Source of the DNA: Bacteroidota bacterium
Lineage (GTDB): Bacteria > Bacteroidota > Bacteroidia > Chitinophagales > Chitinophagaceae
Length of the DNA stretch: 64,000 bases
Assembly (NCBI GenBank): GCA_005798905.1
Contig: SYIK01000006.1
Span: forward strand, 62,001 to 126,000
Direction of reading: 5' to 3'
The translations under genes were made by a program, and so were the position numbers. Of this stretch, positions 44,338 to 53,698 are shown one piece after another. Below the pieces are notes generated by a model. The model was given only the letters and a program-made list of their open reading frames with translations. It was not told where the DNA came from and did no database searches. Every line of letters starts with the position of its first letter. Position 1 is the first letter of the stretch.

Positions 44338-45480
44338 ATGAATATTGGCTTTGACGCAAAAAGAGCTTTTCACAACACAACGGGATTGGGACATTACAGC
44401 CGATCGCTGATTCATTCCTTGTCGGTTGATTTTCCAGAAAATGAATATTATTTATTCAATCCAAAACCTTCCAAAAATTTTAAAATGGAAGGAAACAACT
44501 TGCACGAAATACTTCCAACCACATTTTTAAACAAACTGATTCCATCTGCTTGGCGAAGTAATTGGGTGAAAAATGATTTGAGGAAATTTAAAATTGATTT
44601 ATATCACGGGCTTAGTCACGAAATTCCTTTCAATATTCAACAAACAAAAATAAAGTCGGTAGTTACCATTCACGATTTAATTTTTGAACGCTATCCTTCG
44701 CAATATTCAAAAATTGATGTACAAATTTATCGTAAAAAATTTCTATATGCATGTCGAAATGCGAATCATATCATTGCCAGTAGCGAGCAAACGAAAAATG
44801 ATATCGTCGAGTTTTATAAAATAGAAAAAGAAAAAATAACTACATGTTATCAAAGTTGTAATCCGCGATTTGAAAAAACATGTTCAGAGACTGAAAAAAA
44901 TACAATCAAAAAAAAGTATGATTTGCCTGATCAGTTTTTTCTTTCGGTTGGTTCCATTATCGAACGAAAAAATTTATTGAATGTGTGCAAAGCCATTCAG
45001 TTGTTGAATACGGAAATTCCATTAGTTGTAATTGGCGATGGGAAAGAATATAAACAAGAAGTAAAAAATTATATTCAAAAAAATAATTTGCAGAAAAAAA
45101 TTGTTTTTCTTGCTGAAAATATTGAGTCAAATTCTTTGGGATATGGGACAGCTGCGGATTTTCCTGCAATTTATCAATTGGCAATTGCACTAATTTATCC
45201 ATCTGTTTTTGAAGGTTTTGGCATTCCTATTTTGGAAGCACTTTGGAGTAAGTTGCCCGTTATTACTTCCAATATTTCCAGTTTGCCAGAAGTTGGCGGT
45301 GATGCAGCAATTTATGTAAATCCAAAAAATGAATTGGATATTGCAGCTGGATTGAAAAAAATTGTTGAGGATACTACATTCGTAAATCAATTAAAAGAAA
45401 AAAGTTGGATGCAAGCTCAAAAATTTTCGTCAAAAAATGCAGCAGCTGCTGTAATGAATGTTTATAAAACTGTATGTTAA
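44338..45480 (+). CDS. glycosyltransferase family 4 (GT-B)
   Basis: 380 aa. N-terminal GFDAKRAFHNTTGLGHYSRS acceptor loop; C-terminal GT-B nucleotide-sugar site YPSVFEGFGIPILEALWSKL (EX7E). Likely adds a hexose to a glycan such as LPS or capsule; donor and acceptor unknown. Its stop overlaps the next gene's start by 7 nt. Confidence 0.92.
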   Translation: MNIGFDAKRAFHNTTGLGHYSRSLIHSLSVDFPENEYYLFNPKPSKNFKMEGNNLHEILPTTFLNKLIPSAWRSNWVKNDLRKFKIDLYHGLSHEIPFNIQQTKIKSVVTIHDLIFERYPSQYSKIDVQIYRKKFLYACRNANHIIASSEQTKNDIVEFYKIEKEKITTCYQSCNPRFEKTCSETEKNTIKKKYDLPDQFFLSVGSIIERKNLLNVCKAIQLLNTEIPLVVIGDGKEYKQEVKNYIQKNNLQKKIVFLAENIESNSLGYGTAADFPAIYQLAIALIYPSVFEGFGIPILEALWSKLPVITSNISSLPEVGGDAAIYVNPKNELDIAAGLKKIVEDTTFVNQLKEKSWMQAQKFSSKNAAAAVMNVYKTVC

Positions 45481-46043
45481 ATTTTCACTACGATATTGAA
45501 CAAAGTTTGTCCGTGTTAAAAAAAGGCGGATTGTTGCTTTATCCAACCGATACAATTTGGGGAATTGGTTGCGATGCAACCAACGAGTCGGCAGTTGCTA
45601 AAATCTATAAACTAAAAAATAGAGTTGATTCCAAAGCAATGATTGTACTTGTTACCAAAAAACAAGATGTGTTGAAACATGTTGCTGCACTTGATTTAGC
45701 AGTATTTGATTATTTAAATGAAACGAAAAAACCAACAACAGTTATTTATCAAAATGCAATTGGATTTGCAGAAAATTTATTGGCAGAAGATAGCTCAATT
45801 GGAATTCGAATTTGCAAAGATGATTTTTGCCGACAGTTGATAAAGCGTTTTCGAAAACCAATTGTTTCTACTTCTGCTAATATTTCGGGAAACAATTCGC
45901 CACAAAATTTTGATGGGATTGATTTGCAAATACGAAATGGTGTTGATTACATTGTTAAACATCGACAAGATGAAAAAATAATTGCATTGCCTTCTTCCAT
46001 TATTAAATGGGAAAATGGGAAAGTGCAAATACTTCGTTACTAA
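45474..46043 (+). CDS. Sua5/YciO/YrdC family protein (threonylcarbamoyl-AMP synthase)
   Basis: 189 aa YrdC domain. KKGGLLLYPTDTIWGIGCDA and KIYKLKNR bind ATP and threonine; STSANISG is the third motif. It makes L-threonylcarbamoyladenylate, used for t6A37 in tRNAs decoding ANN codons. Overlaps both neighbours (7 nt upstream; the next gene begins 29 nt downstream), so likely an operon with the CCA enzyme, which fits a tRNA maturation theme. Confidence 0.93.
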   Translation: MLNFHYDIEQSLSVLKKGGLLLYPTDTIWGIGCDATNESAVAKIYKLKNRVDSKAMIVLVTKKQDVLKHVAALDLAVFDYLNETKKPTTVIYQNAIGFAENLLAEDSSIGIRICKDDFCRQLIKRFRKPIVSTSANISGNNSPQNFDGIDLQIRNGVDYIVKHRQDEKIIALPSSIIKWENGKVQILRY

Positions 46044-46056
46044 ATTTTACAGAAAC

Positions 46057-46064
46057 TATCTTTG
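46057..46064 (+). promoter_or_regulatory. -7 element upstream of CCA-adding enzyme
   Basis: TATCTTTG, matching TAnnTTTG, 8 nt before the ATG at 46073. Confidence 0.5.
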
Positions 46065-46072
46065 TGCTGTTT

Positions 46073-47494
46073 ATGGATATAAATTGTACAGAAAAGGAAT
46101 TATTTCTATTTAAAAAAATTGCGAAGGCTGCAAAAGCTATCGGTGTAGAAACTTATGTCGTTGGCGGTTTTGTGCGCGATAAAATTATTGGAAGAAATAC
46201 AAAAGATGCCGATATTGTTTGTGTGGGTGATGGTATTGAATTGGCAAATGTTGTTGCAAGTTATTTTAATCCAGAACCAAAAGTTAATTTCTTTAAAAAT
46301 TTTGGAACAGCACATATCAAAGTTGATGATTTTGATATAGAATTTGTAGGAGCAAGAAAAGAAAGTTATCAAACCGATTCCCGCAATCCAACAGTAAATC
46401 CAGGAACAATTGTGGAAGATCAAAACAGAAGAGATTTTACAATTAATGCAATGGCAATTAGTTTAAACGAAGCCAATTATGGGAAACTAATTGATCCTTT
46501 CAATGGCGTAAATAAAATTGCTGAAAAAATTATTGTCACACCGCTCGACCCAAATCAAACTTTCAGCGATGATCCGTTGCGTATGTTGCGCGCCATTCGA
46601 TTTGCAACACAACTCAATTTTTCAATTGCACCGGAAACTTTTCAAGCGATAAAAAATAATACCAAACGCATTTCAATTATTTCTCAAGAAAGAATTACAG
46701 ATGAACTAAACAAAATTATTGCAAGTGAAAAACCATCTATCGGATTTGATTTATTATTTAAAAGTGGGGTGTTACAAATTATTTTTTCTCAAATGGTCGA
46801 TCTTGCCGGTGCTGAATACAGAGATGGAATAGGGCACAAAGATAATTTCTATCACACTCTCCAAGTATTGGATAATGTAGCGTTGAAGTCAGATGATTTA
46901 TGGTTGCGTTGGGCTGCTATTTTGCATGATATTGCAAAACCTGTCACAAAAAAATTTGAAGAAAATCACGGCTGGACTTTTCACGGGCACGAAGCAGTGG
47001 GAGCAAGAATGGTTCCGAAAATTTTTACGAAATTAAAATTGCCATTAACGGAAAAAATGCGCTTTGTTAAAAAGTTGGTGGAATTGCATTTGCGCCCAAT
47101 CAGTCTTACCAAAGAAAATATTACGGACTCGGCAATTCGCAGGTTGTTGTTTGATGCAGGTGACGATTATGAAAGTTTAATGCTGCTTTGCGAAGCTGAT
47201 ATTACTTCAAAAAATAAATGGAAAGTGACCAAGTATTTGGAGAATTTCAGATTGGTTCGACAACGTTGCAAAGAAGTTGAAGAAAAAGATAAAATCCGCA
47301 ACTGGCAACCGCCAATAACCGGCGAAATGATTATGGAAATTTTTGGGATTAAACCTTCAAAGCCCGTTGGTGAAATAAAAACTGCCATCCGTGATGCAAT
47401 TTTGGATGGTGTAATCAATAACAATTTTGAAGAGGCCTATCAATTTATGATCCAAAAAGCAAATGAATTGGGATTAAAATCTGCGAAGGCCTAA
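46073..47494 (+). CDS. cca: CCA-adding tRNA nucleotidyltransferase with HD domain
   Basis: 473 aa. N-terminal polymerase-beta head: VVGGFVRDKIIGRNTKDADI with the metal-binding DxD; neck and body (RRDFTINAMAIS, DPLRMLRAIRFATQLNF); then an HD phosphohydrolase domain (AAILHDIAKP). The ATG at 46073 is preferred because the longer frame overlaps the YrdC gene with a non-family N-terminus. Needed because the tRNA gene here does not encode CCA. Confidence 0.95.
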   Translation: MDINCTEKELFLFKKIAKAAKAIGVETYVVGGFVRDKIIGRNTKDADIVCVGDGIELANVVASYFNPEPKVNFFKNFGTAHIKVDDFDIEFVGARKESYQTDSRNPTVNPGTIVEDQNRRDFTINAMAISLNEANYGKLIDPFNGVNKIAEKIIVTPLDPNQTFSDDPLRMLRAIRFATQLNFSIAPETFQAIKNNTKRISIISQERITDELNKIIASEKPSIGFDLLFKSGVLQIIFSQMVDLAGAEYRDGIGHKDNFYHTLQVLDNVALKSDDLWLRWAAILHDIAKPVTKKFEENHGWTFHGHEAVGARMVPKIFTKLKLPLTEKMRFVKKLVELHLRPISLTKENITDSAIRRLLFDAGDDYESLMLLCEADITSKNKWKVTKYLENFRLVRQRCKEVEEKDKIRNWQPPITGEMIMEIFGIKPSKPVGEIKTAIRDAILDGVINNNFEEAYQFMIQKANELGLKSAKA

Positions 47495-47540
47495 AACTAA
47501 ATGTGCATTTTTTAAAAAAAGTAGAGATAAATTAAAATCG

Positions 47541-47548
47541 TAATTTTG
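47541..47548 (+). promoter_or_regulatory. -7 element 3 nt from ATG of pRiA4b ORF-3-like gene
   Basis: TAATTTTG followed by GTT and the ATG at 47552: same leaderless-type arrangement as at mgtE, mutS and others. Confidence 0.5.
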
Positions 47549-47551
47549 GTT

Positions 47552-48127
47552 ATGGCTGTTTTAAAATTCAGAGTTTATTTAGAAGAAGATGATAGTATTT
47601 ATCGGGATATTTCCATTAAGCACACGCAGTTATTTTCCGAATTACACGAAACAATTTTAACTGCTTTTGAATTTGATAATAAACATAAAGCTACTTTTTT
47701 TAGAAGCAACGAACAGTGGCAAAGAGGTAAAGAAATAACGCTTGAAGTGTACGACAAAGCTTACACGGTTCCACCACAAATGATGAAGGAAACTGCAGTC
47801 GGTTCTGAAATTCGCGATTCCAATCAGAAGTTTGTTTATTTGTATGACTTTAATAAAAATTGGGTTTTTCTTTTGGAGTTGATTAGTGTTTCAAAAGAAG
47901 AAAATATAAAAATTACTTATCCTGCAATTGTCAGAAAAGAAGGCGTTGGCCCAAGTCAATATGGAGTTAAAAGCTTGTTGGATAGCCGATTTGCAGAAGT
48001 AGAAGAAAAGTATGATCTTAATAAAGAAGCAGATGGTTATGGAGAAGAAGGCGAAGATGGAGCCGATGAAGATTCGGAATTTGAAGATGATGTAATTGTG
48101 GATGAAGAAGGAACGCAAGAAGAATAA
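47552..48127 (+). CDS. plasmid pRiA4b ORF-3-like (TnpR passenger family) protein
   Basis: 191 aa. Domain of the pRiA4b_ORF3 kind: LKFRVYLEEDDSIYRDISIK ... FSELHETILTAFEF and WVFLLELISVSKEEN. Ends in a very acidic tail (YGEEGEDGADEDSEFEDD). The family name comes from plasmid and IS1096 passengers, but no transposon is present here, and this group is chromosomal in Bacteroidota. Function unknown. Confidence 0.83.
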   Translation: MAVLKFRVYLEEDDSIYRDISIKHTQLFSELHETILTAFEFDNKHKATFFRSNEQWQRGKEITLEVYDKAYTVPPQMMKETAVGSEIRDSNQKFVYLYDFNKNWVFLLELISVSKEENIKITYPAIVRKEGVGPSQYGVKSLLDSRFAEVEEKYDLNKEADGYGEEGEDGADEDSEFEDDVIVDEEGTQEE

Positions 48128-48155
48128 TTTCATTTTCTGAAAGTTTATAAAATTT

Positions 48156-48178
48156 AACCCCGATCTTTTATCGGGGTT
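48156..48178. repeat. perfect inverted repeat, possible weak terminator
   Basis: AACCCCGAT / ATCGGGGTT with a 5-nt loop just after the pRiA4b-like gene. No T tract follows, so termination is uncertain. Confidence 0.5.
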
Positions 48179-48194
48179 ATTCATAAAATTAAAA

Positions 48195-49112
48195 ATGCAA
48201 GTAACCGATTCTAAAAAAACAGTAATAATTGTTTGTGGTCCAACAGCAGTTGGAAAAACAGATGTTGCTATTGAACTTGCAAAATATTTTAATACAGAAA
48301 TTATTTCTGCTGATAGTCGACAATGTTTTAAAGAATTAAACATTGGTGTGGCAAGGCCTTCGGAGGAAGCATTGAAAAAAGTAGTTCACCATTTCATTGC
48401 TTCACATTCCATTCTCGAAGAAATGAATGCTGCAATTTTTGAAATTTATGCGTTAAATAAAGTTGCCAAATTGTTTGAAACAAAAAACCAAGTTGTGTTG
48501 GTTGGTGGCACGGGACTGTATATTAAAGCATTTTGTGAAGGGCTTGATACAATTCCACAAATACCGATTTCAATTCGCGAAAAAATTAACAAAGATTATT
48601 TTGAAAAAGGGATGGATTGGTTGCAAAACGAAGTGATGCAAAAAGATTCGTTATTTTATAAAGAAAGTGAAAACAAAAATCCACATCGTTTGCTGCGAGC
48701 CTTGGAAGTTGTAGAAGCTACTGGGAAATCGATATTGACTTTTCGTAAGAATAAAAAATTCGAAAGAGACTTTGAAATAATAAAAATTGGTTTGGATTTG
48801 CCGAAAGAAATACTTCATCAAAATATTGCAACTCGTGTGGATAAAATGATGGAAGTTGGTCAATTGGATGAAGTAAAATCTTTATTGGGTTTTAAAAATT
48901 GTAATGCTTTGCAAACAGTTGGCTATTCAGAATTGGTTGACTTTATTGAAAATAAAATTTCTTTAACACAATCAATTGAAGAAATAAAAAAGAACACAAG
49001 AAGATACGCCAAACGACAACTGACTTGGTTTAGAAAGGATAAAGAAATTTTTTGGTTTCATCCCAATCAAATAAGCGATGTACTTGAATTTGCAGCGAAA
49101 AATTGTAATTAG
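48195..49112 (+). CDS. miaA: tRNA dimethylallyltransferase MiaA
   Basis: 305 aa. P-loop GPTAVGKTDVAIELAK, ISADSRQ (tRNA A37 recognition), LVGGTGLYIKA and the C-terminal YAKRQLTWFR. Adds dimethylallyl to A37 of tRNAs reading UNN codons. Convergent with the FadL-like gene, overlapping by 4 nt. Confidence 0.97.
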   Translation: MQVTDSKKTVIIVCGPTAVGKTDVAIELAKYFNTEIISADSRQCFKELNIGVARPSEEALKKVVHHFIASHSILEEMNAAIFEIYALNKVAKLFETKNQVVLVGGTGLYIKAFCEGLDTIPQIPISIREKINKDYFEKGMDWLQNEVMQKDSLFYKESENKNPHRLLRALEVVEATGKSILTFRKNKKFERDFEIIKIGLDLPKEILHQNIATRVDKMMEVGQLDEVKSLLGFKNCNALQTVGYSELVDFIENKISLTQSIEEIKKNTRRYAKRQLTWFRKDKEIFWFHPNQISDVLEFAAKNCN

Positions 49113-50650
49113 GAAATTTTAAATCCAAAAGTCAGTAAAATGTTTCCACTACTTTCTTTTAGTTCAGCAAAAGTGTTTGCTCTCGGCGGATTTACACGAT
49201 ACGGAAAATTTACATCTTTATTAAAATGGTGCAAATAGGTAATGTCTAAAAAGAATCCTTTGTTTCTATAACCCGCGCCAGCACAAAGATTTATTTTCCG
49301 CGCATTTAATTCTTTGTCTTTGTACGGGTTTCCAAAATAGGCAAACCCGGCTCTTGCCATTAATGTTTTAAATTTTAATTCTCCACCAACTTTCAAATTA
49401 AATGTTCCTTTATAAATTGCTTTGATGGCTTCGTTTTGTGGGTTGAAAATATCTTTTGCAATATTCTCTTCTGACGGGGAAAAATCCATCCAACGATAGT
49501 TTACATATTCAATATCGGCAGTAATGAAACCTTTTTGTTTTGCAACATCTTCTACTTCGCGAAACACAAAAGCACCACTTACTAAAATTTTGGATGGGGT
49601 TGCTAATTGGTATTTTGATTTATTGTTATTTGAAAAAATAGTTGATGAGACACTGTCGTAGCCACTTGCAGGGGAAAATAATTTTTCTACATCTGCTGCA
49701 AATCCCGAATTTATTTTTTCTGTTAGCGAAATAAAATTGGGTGTGTGAAATGCAAGTCCAAGTCGAATGTATTCGGTTGGTCTGTAAATAATGCCACCTT
49801 TTATATTAATTCCAAAACCTGAAATGCGCACATTTTCCGAATAAGAAAGAAAGTTGAAATTATTATTTGTGTTTCCCGTGGCATCTACTTCTCTATAAAA
49901 AATAGTTTGGTTGAAGTTTACAATCGGAATTCCAAAACTATAACCAACCATTAATTTATCATTTATTTCGCCGCTTTGTCCATAAGTTATTTCGGTAATT
50001 CCACCGTTGGTTTCAATTCTATTTTCTTGTTCTCGATTAGCTACAAGTTCCGAGCGGGCAATTACTTTTTTCACCCCTACAATTGTTGCTGTATCTACTA
50101 AATAAGTGTAAAGCGCCATTTTCGTTTGTAGCGAAATTGCATTGCTATTCAATGCTTGCGCAATTGTTAAATTGGAAGCTGCAAATTCGTCGGCGAGCGG
50201 TTCACCAAAACTGCTGTAATTGTTTTGTCCTTTGTAAAAAATTTGTTGGTTGAAATCTGCAATTTTTGAAACAATAATTCCGGAAGATGTATTTGTGTTA
50301 TTACGGCTATATTTTTTTCCTCCAGAAATAAATCCGGAAATGCCGATTAGGTTTTTGTTTGTAGCATTATTTTTTGATACACTTCCTCTGAAATTAGATT
50401 TTCCTTTTTCAAAACCAAAACCAGGAGTTAAAATAAAATCTGATGTTTTAAAAAATGCCAAACCTGCTGGGTTTACCAATAGTGCAGTTGCATCGCCGCC
50501 AAGCGAACCCATTGCACCGCCAATAGCTTGGTTTCGGGCGGTTCCTGTACTTGTATTCCAAGAAAGGCGAAGGGCAACTTCGGGCAGTTGAGAATAAGCT
50601 TGAAAAGAAAAAAACAGAAAAAAAATCGTCGTAAAATAGTTAATCCGCAT
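49109..50650 (-). CDS. OmpP1/FadL/TodX-like outer membrane protein
   Basis: 513 aa. Signal peptide FFLFFSFQAYSQ, then the Bacteroidota-type N-terminus GTARNQAIGGAMGSLGGDAT and LLVNPAGLAFFKTSDF, followed by a beta-barrel ending ILLTFGFKIS. Homologues of FadL move hydrophobic substrates such as fatty acids, but this variant's cargo is unknown. Monocistronic. Confidence 0.9.
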   Translation of the reverse strand: MRINYFTTIFFLFFSFQAYSQLPEVALRLSWNTSTGTARNQAIGGAMGSLGGDATALLVNPAGLAFFKTSDFILTPGFGFEKGKSNFRGSVSKNNATNKNLIGISGFISGGKKYSRNNTNTSSGIIVSKIADFNQQIFYKGQNNYSSFGEPLADEFAASNLTIAQALNSNAISLQTKMALYTYLVDTATIVGVKKVIARSELVANREQENRIETNGGITEITYGQSGEINDKLMVGYSFGIPIVNFNQTIFYREVDATGNTNNNFNFLSYSENVRISGFGINIKGGIIYRPTEYIRLGLAFHTPNFISLTEKINSGFAADVEKLFSPASGYDSVSSTIFSNNNKSKYQLATPSKILVSGAFVFREVEDVAKQKGFITADIEYVNYRWMDFSPSEENIAKDIFNPQNEAIKAIYKGTFNLKVGGELKFKTLMARAGFAYFGNPYKDKELNARKINLCAGAGYRNKGFFLDITYLHHFNKDVNFPYRVNPPRANTFAELKESSGNILLTFGFKIS

Positions 50651-50705
50651 TTTGAAAAAATTGCATTTGAAATAAACAAAATCGAAACTAATTTATTGAT
50701 GAATA

Positions 50706-51368
50706 TTAGTTTCCTCCACGATTTGGACGGCTTACTTCCCCACTACTGCTGGAAGAACTTCCGCTGCTACTTCCTGAATTTGAAGACGGCGGCGGCGAGT
50801 AGGTTCTTGATGGTTCTGAAACGGCAGGAGAGTAGTTGCTATTATTTTGTCCACTTGAATAATTGTTATTTGAATTATTATATTTTGTACGAACTACATT
50901 AACAATATTTGAAATTTTGTTGCTATTGTTATAATTGGGATTGCTATAAGACGCAATAGTAAATGGTTTCGGTTTTACAATAGTTGCCGTACTTGTAGAA
51001 ATAGTAGGGTTAATTACAATAATATTATTGTGGTAATAGGGATTGTAATAATAATGCCAAGCCGTGTAAGGGTTGTAATAAGTTCCATAGAAATAATTAT
51101 AGCGATAGCTGTATCGGTCATAAGAAAACCAATCATCTAAATCATTCCATTGATTACGGTTGTTGACTTTCATCCTCAAATAGCGGTCATCATAATAAGA
51201 ATCGCTGTAATTATATTTTTTTCTTCCCGATTCAACTCGCACATATTCCTCTTGATTTTTTGCGGGAGAAAAATAAACATCATCAGGAGTTTGGGCACTT
51301 TTGTAAATGGTAGAACAGCTAACGAACATTACTGTCACAAAAACCAAAGCCAGATTTATATTTTTCAT
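50706..51368 (-). CDS. lipoprotein with Tyr/Asn/Ser-rich low-complexity C-terminus
   Basis: 220 aa. Lipobox LVFVTVMFVSC, then a region rich in Tyr, Asp and Asn (YNYSDSYYDDRYLRMK, SYRYNYFYGTYYNPYTAWHY), ending in a Ser/Gly tail (SNSGSSSGSSSSSSGEVS). No recognised family. The composition suggests a flexible surface lipoprotein; AT-poor codon choice is not evident. Confidence 0.78.
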   Translation of the reverse strand: MKNINLALVFVTVMFVSCSTIYKSAQTPDDVYFSPAKNQEEYVRVESGRKKYNYSDSYYDDRYLRMKVNNRNQWNDLDDWFSYDRYSYRYNYFYGTYYNPYTAWHYYYNPYYHNNIIVINPTISTSTATIVKPKPFTIASYSNPNYNNSNKISNIVNVVRTKYNNSNNNYSSGQNNSNYSPAVSEPSRTYSPPPSSNSGSSSGSSSSSSGEVSRPNRGGN

Positions 51369-51506
51369 CTTAAATGGTTTAATCAGTTTAAAAGCGAAGT
51401 TGTTACTTTTGCCAAATGCTAAATTAATTCTTTTGTATTTGGCTTTTGTCGATTATAAAATTAGATAATGATGTGTTAATAAAAAATTAAAACTACTCGA
51501 AATAAT

Positions 51507-52985
51507 ATGGGAAAAGGAATTGCAACAAGGGAGGAAGATTATTCGCAATGGTACAATGATTTGGTACTAAAAGGCGGGCTTGCCGATTACTCAGCCGTTC
51601 GTGGTTGTATGGTTATCAAGCCATACGGCTTTGCACTTTGGGAAAATATGCACGATGCATTGGACAAAATGTTTAAAGATACTGGACATCAAAATGCGTA
51701 TTTCCCCCTTTTCGTTCCAAAGAGTTTTTTAGAAAAAGAAGAAGGGCATGCAGAAGGTTTTGCTAAAGAATGTGCAGTTGTAACTCATTACCGATTAAAA
51801 GCAAATCCTGAAAAAAAAGGGGCATTGATGGTAGATTCGGATTCTAAATTGGAAGAAGAGTTGATTATTCGTCCAACAAGCGAAGCTATCATTTGGAATA
51901 CTTATAAAGATTGGATTCAATCCTATCGCGATTTACCTATTTTGATAAATCAATGGGCGAATGTGGTAAGATGGGAAATGCGCACACGCTTGTTTTTGCG
52001 AACAGCAGAATTTCTTTGGCAAGAAGGTCATACTGCTCACGCAACAGCCGAAGAAGCAATGGATGAAACAAAAAAAATGTTGGAAGTATATGCAACTTTT
52101 GCGGAAGAATTTATGGCCTTACCAGTAATTCGTGGTGTAAAAACAGAATCAGAACGTTTTGCCGGCGCATTAGATACATTTTGCATTGAAGCATTAATGC
52201 AAGATGGAAAAGCATTGCAAGCAGGGACTTCTCATTTTCTTGGGCAAAATTTTGCAAAAGCATTCGATGTGAAATTTATGAACAAATCCAATCAACAGGA
52301 ATATGTTTGGGCAACCAGTTGGGGTGTAAGTACACGACTGATTGGAGCTTTGGTAATGGCGCATAGCGATGATGAAGGGCTGATACTTCCTCCAAAAATT
52401 GCACCTTTTCAGGTTGTAATTGTTCCGGTTTATAAAGGCGACGAATCAAAACCAATCATTGATAAAAAAGCAAATGAAATTATTGTTGCATTAAAAGCTG
52501 TGGGCATTCGTGTAAAATTTGATGATAATGATAATAACAGACCCGGATGGAAATTTGCCGAACATGAATTGAAAGGTGTTCCGGTAAGACTTGCTTTGGG
52601 ATTGCGTGATATAGAAAATAATGTATTGGAATTAGCAAGAAGAGATACAAAAGAAAAAGCAGTCGTGCCAATGGATGGAATTGCAAACAGGATTGCAGAT
52701 TTGCTCATTGAAATTCAAGCTAATTTATTTAATCGTGCAAAAAAATATCGCGATGAGCATATAACCAAAGTGGATGTTTGGGAAGATTTTATAAAAGTAT
52801 TAAATGAAAAAGGTGGATTTGTTGCTGCACATTGGGATGGAACTACGGAAACGGAAAATAAAATCAAAGAAAAAACAAAAGCTACCATTCGTTGCATTCC
52901 GTTGGGAAATGAGCAAGAAGTTGGCGTTTGTATTTTGACAGGAAAGCCAAGCAGCCAAAGAGTTTTATTTGCGAATGCTTATTAA
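51507..52985 (+). CDS. proS: prolyl-tRNA synthetase (short, archaeal-type)
   Basis: 492 aa class IIa synthetase. [29 protein letters not shown] (motif 2 with Arg), [14 protein letters not shown] and [20 protein letters not shown] (motif 3), plus an anticodon-binding C-terminus. Lacks the large editing insertion of the usual bacterial ProRS; this archaeal/eukaryotic-like form is normal in Bacteroidota. Confidence 0.97.
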   Translation: MGKGIATREEDYSQWYNDLVLKGGLADYSAVRGCMVIKPYGFALWENMHDALDKMFKDTGHQNAYFPLFVPKSFLEKEEGHAEGFAKECAVVTHYRLKANPEKKGALMVDSDSKLEEELIIRPTSEAIIWNTYKDWIQSYRDLPILINQWANVVRWEMRTRLFLRTAEFLWQEGHTAHATAEEAMDETKKMLEVYATFAEEFMALPVIRGVKTESERFAGALDTFCIEALMQDGKALQAGTSHFLGQNFAKAFDVKFMNKSNQQEYVWATSWGVSTRLIGALVMAHSDDEGLILPPKIAPFQVVIVPVYKGDESKPIIDKKANEIIVALKAVGIRVKFDDNDNNRPGWKFAEHELKGVPVRLALGLRDIENNVLELARRDTKEKAVVPMDGIANRIADLLIEIQANLFNRAKKYRDEHITKVDVWEDFIKVLNEKGGFVAAHWDGTTETENKIKEKTKATIRCIPLGNEQEVGVCILTGKPSSQRVLFANAY

Positions 52986-52996
52986 TTTTTTTTAAA

Positions 52997-53698
52997 ATGA
53001 ATAACGCCGCAAATTCTTACGAAGAAGGTTGTGTATTGTTAATCAATAAACCAATGCATTGGACTTCTTTTGATGCTGTTCATAAAATCAGAAATACTAT
53101 TCGTACAAAAAAAGTAGGGCATGCGGGAACACTTGATCCGCTTGCAAGCGGATTATTAATTATATGCACCGGAAAGTTTACTAAAAAAATAAACGAATAC
53201 ATGGCGCAAGAAAAGGAATATACGGGCACAATTACTTTAGGTGCAACTACGCCAACTTTTGATTTAGAAAGTGAGCCACAAAATTTTATGTCGTTAACTG
53301 GTTTAACGGAAGAAAATATTTATGAAATGCTTCCAAGTTTTACCGGCGAAATTTTGCAAGTGCCACCCATTCATTCTGCAATTAAAGTGAACGGGAAACG
53401 GGTGTATAAATTAGCAAGAAAAGGAGATGATGTAAAATTGGAACCAAGAAAAACAACGATCAAAGAATTTGAAATTGTGAAAATAGAATTTCCGATTTTA
53501 AGTTTTCGAGTTGTTTGCTCAACGGGTACTTATATTCGAAGTCTTGCAAATGATTTTGGAGCTGCACTTGGATGTGGTGGCTATCTCAGCAGTTTGTGTC
53601 GTACAAGAATTGGTTCTTATTTATTAAGTGATGCTGTTACAATTGAAGAATTTGTAAATGCAGAAAAATCAAAAATTGAAAGGAAAATTAATTCCTAA
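52997..53698 (+). CDS. truB: tRNA pseudouridine(55) synthase TruB
   Basis: 233 aa. Catalytic motif GHAGTLDPLASGLLIICTGK contains the nucleophilic Asp; VCSTGTYIRSLANDFGAALG follows. Modifies U55 of all tRNAs. ATG at 52997, 11 nt after proS, suggests cotranscription. Its 3' end overlaps the convergent Omp85 gene by 30 nt. Confidence 0.96.
   Translation: MNNAANSYEEGCVLLINKPMHWTSFDAVHKIRNTIRTKKVGHAGTLDPLASGLLIICTGKFTKKINEYMAQEKEYTGTITLGATTPTFDLESEPQNFMSLTGLTEENIYEMLPSFTGEILQVPPIHSAIKVNGKRVYKLARKGDDVKLEPRKTTIKEFEIVKIEFPILSFRVVCSTGTYIRSLANDFGAALGCGGYLSSLCRTRIGSYLLSDAVTIEEFVNAEKSKIERKINS

Noticed and set aside
47552-48127. Transposon passenger (IS1096 TnpR) implying a mobile element
   Set aside because: No transposase, inverted ends or target duplication nearby; the family is common on Bacteroidota chromosomes.
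48156-48178. Intrinsic terminator after the pRiA4b-like gene
   Set aside because: The stem is perfect but lacks a T tract, so I list it only as an inverted repeat.
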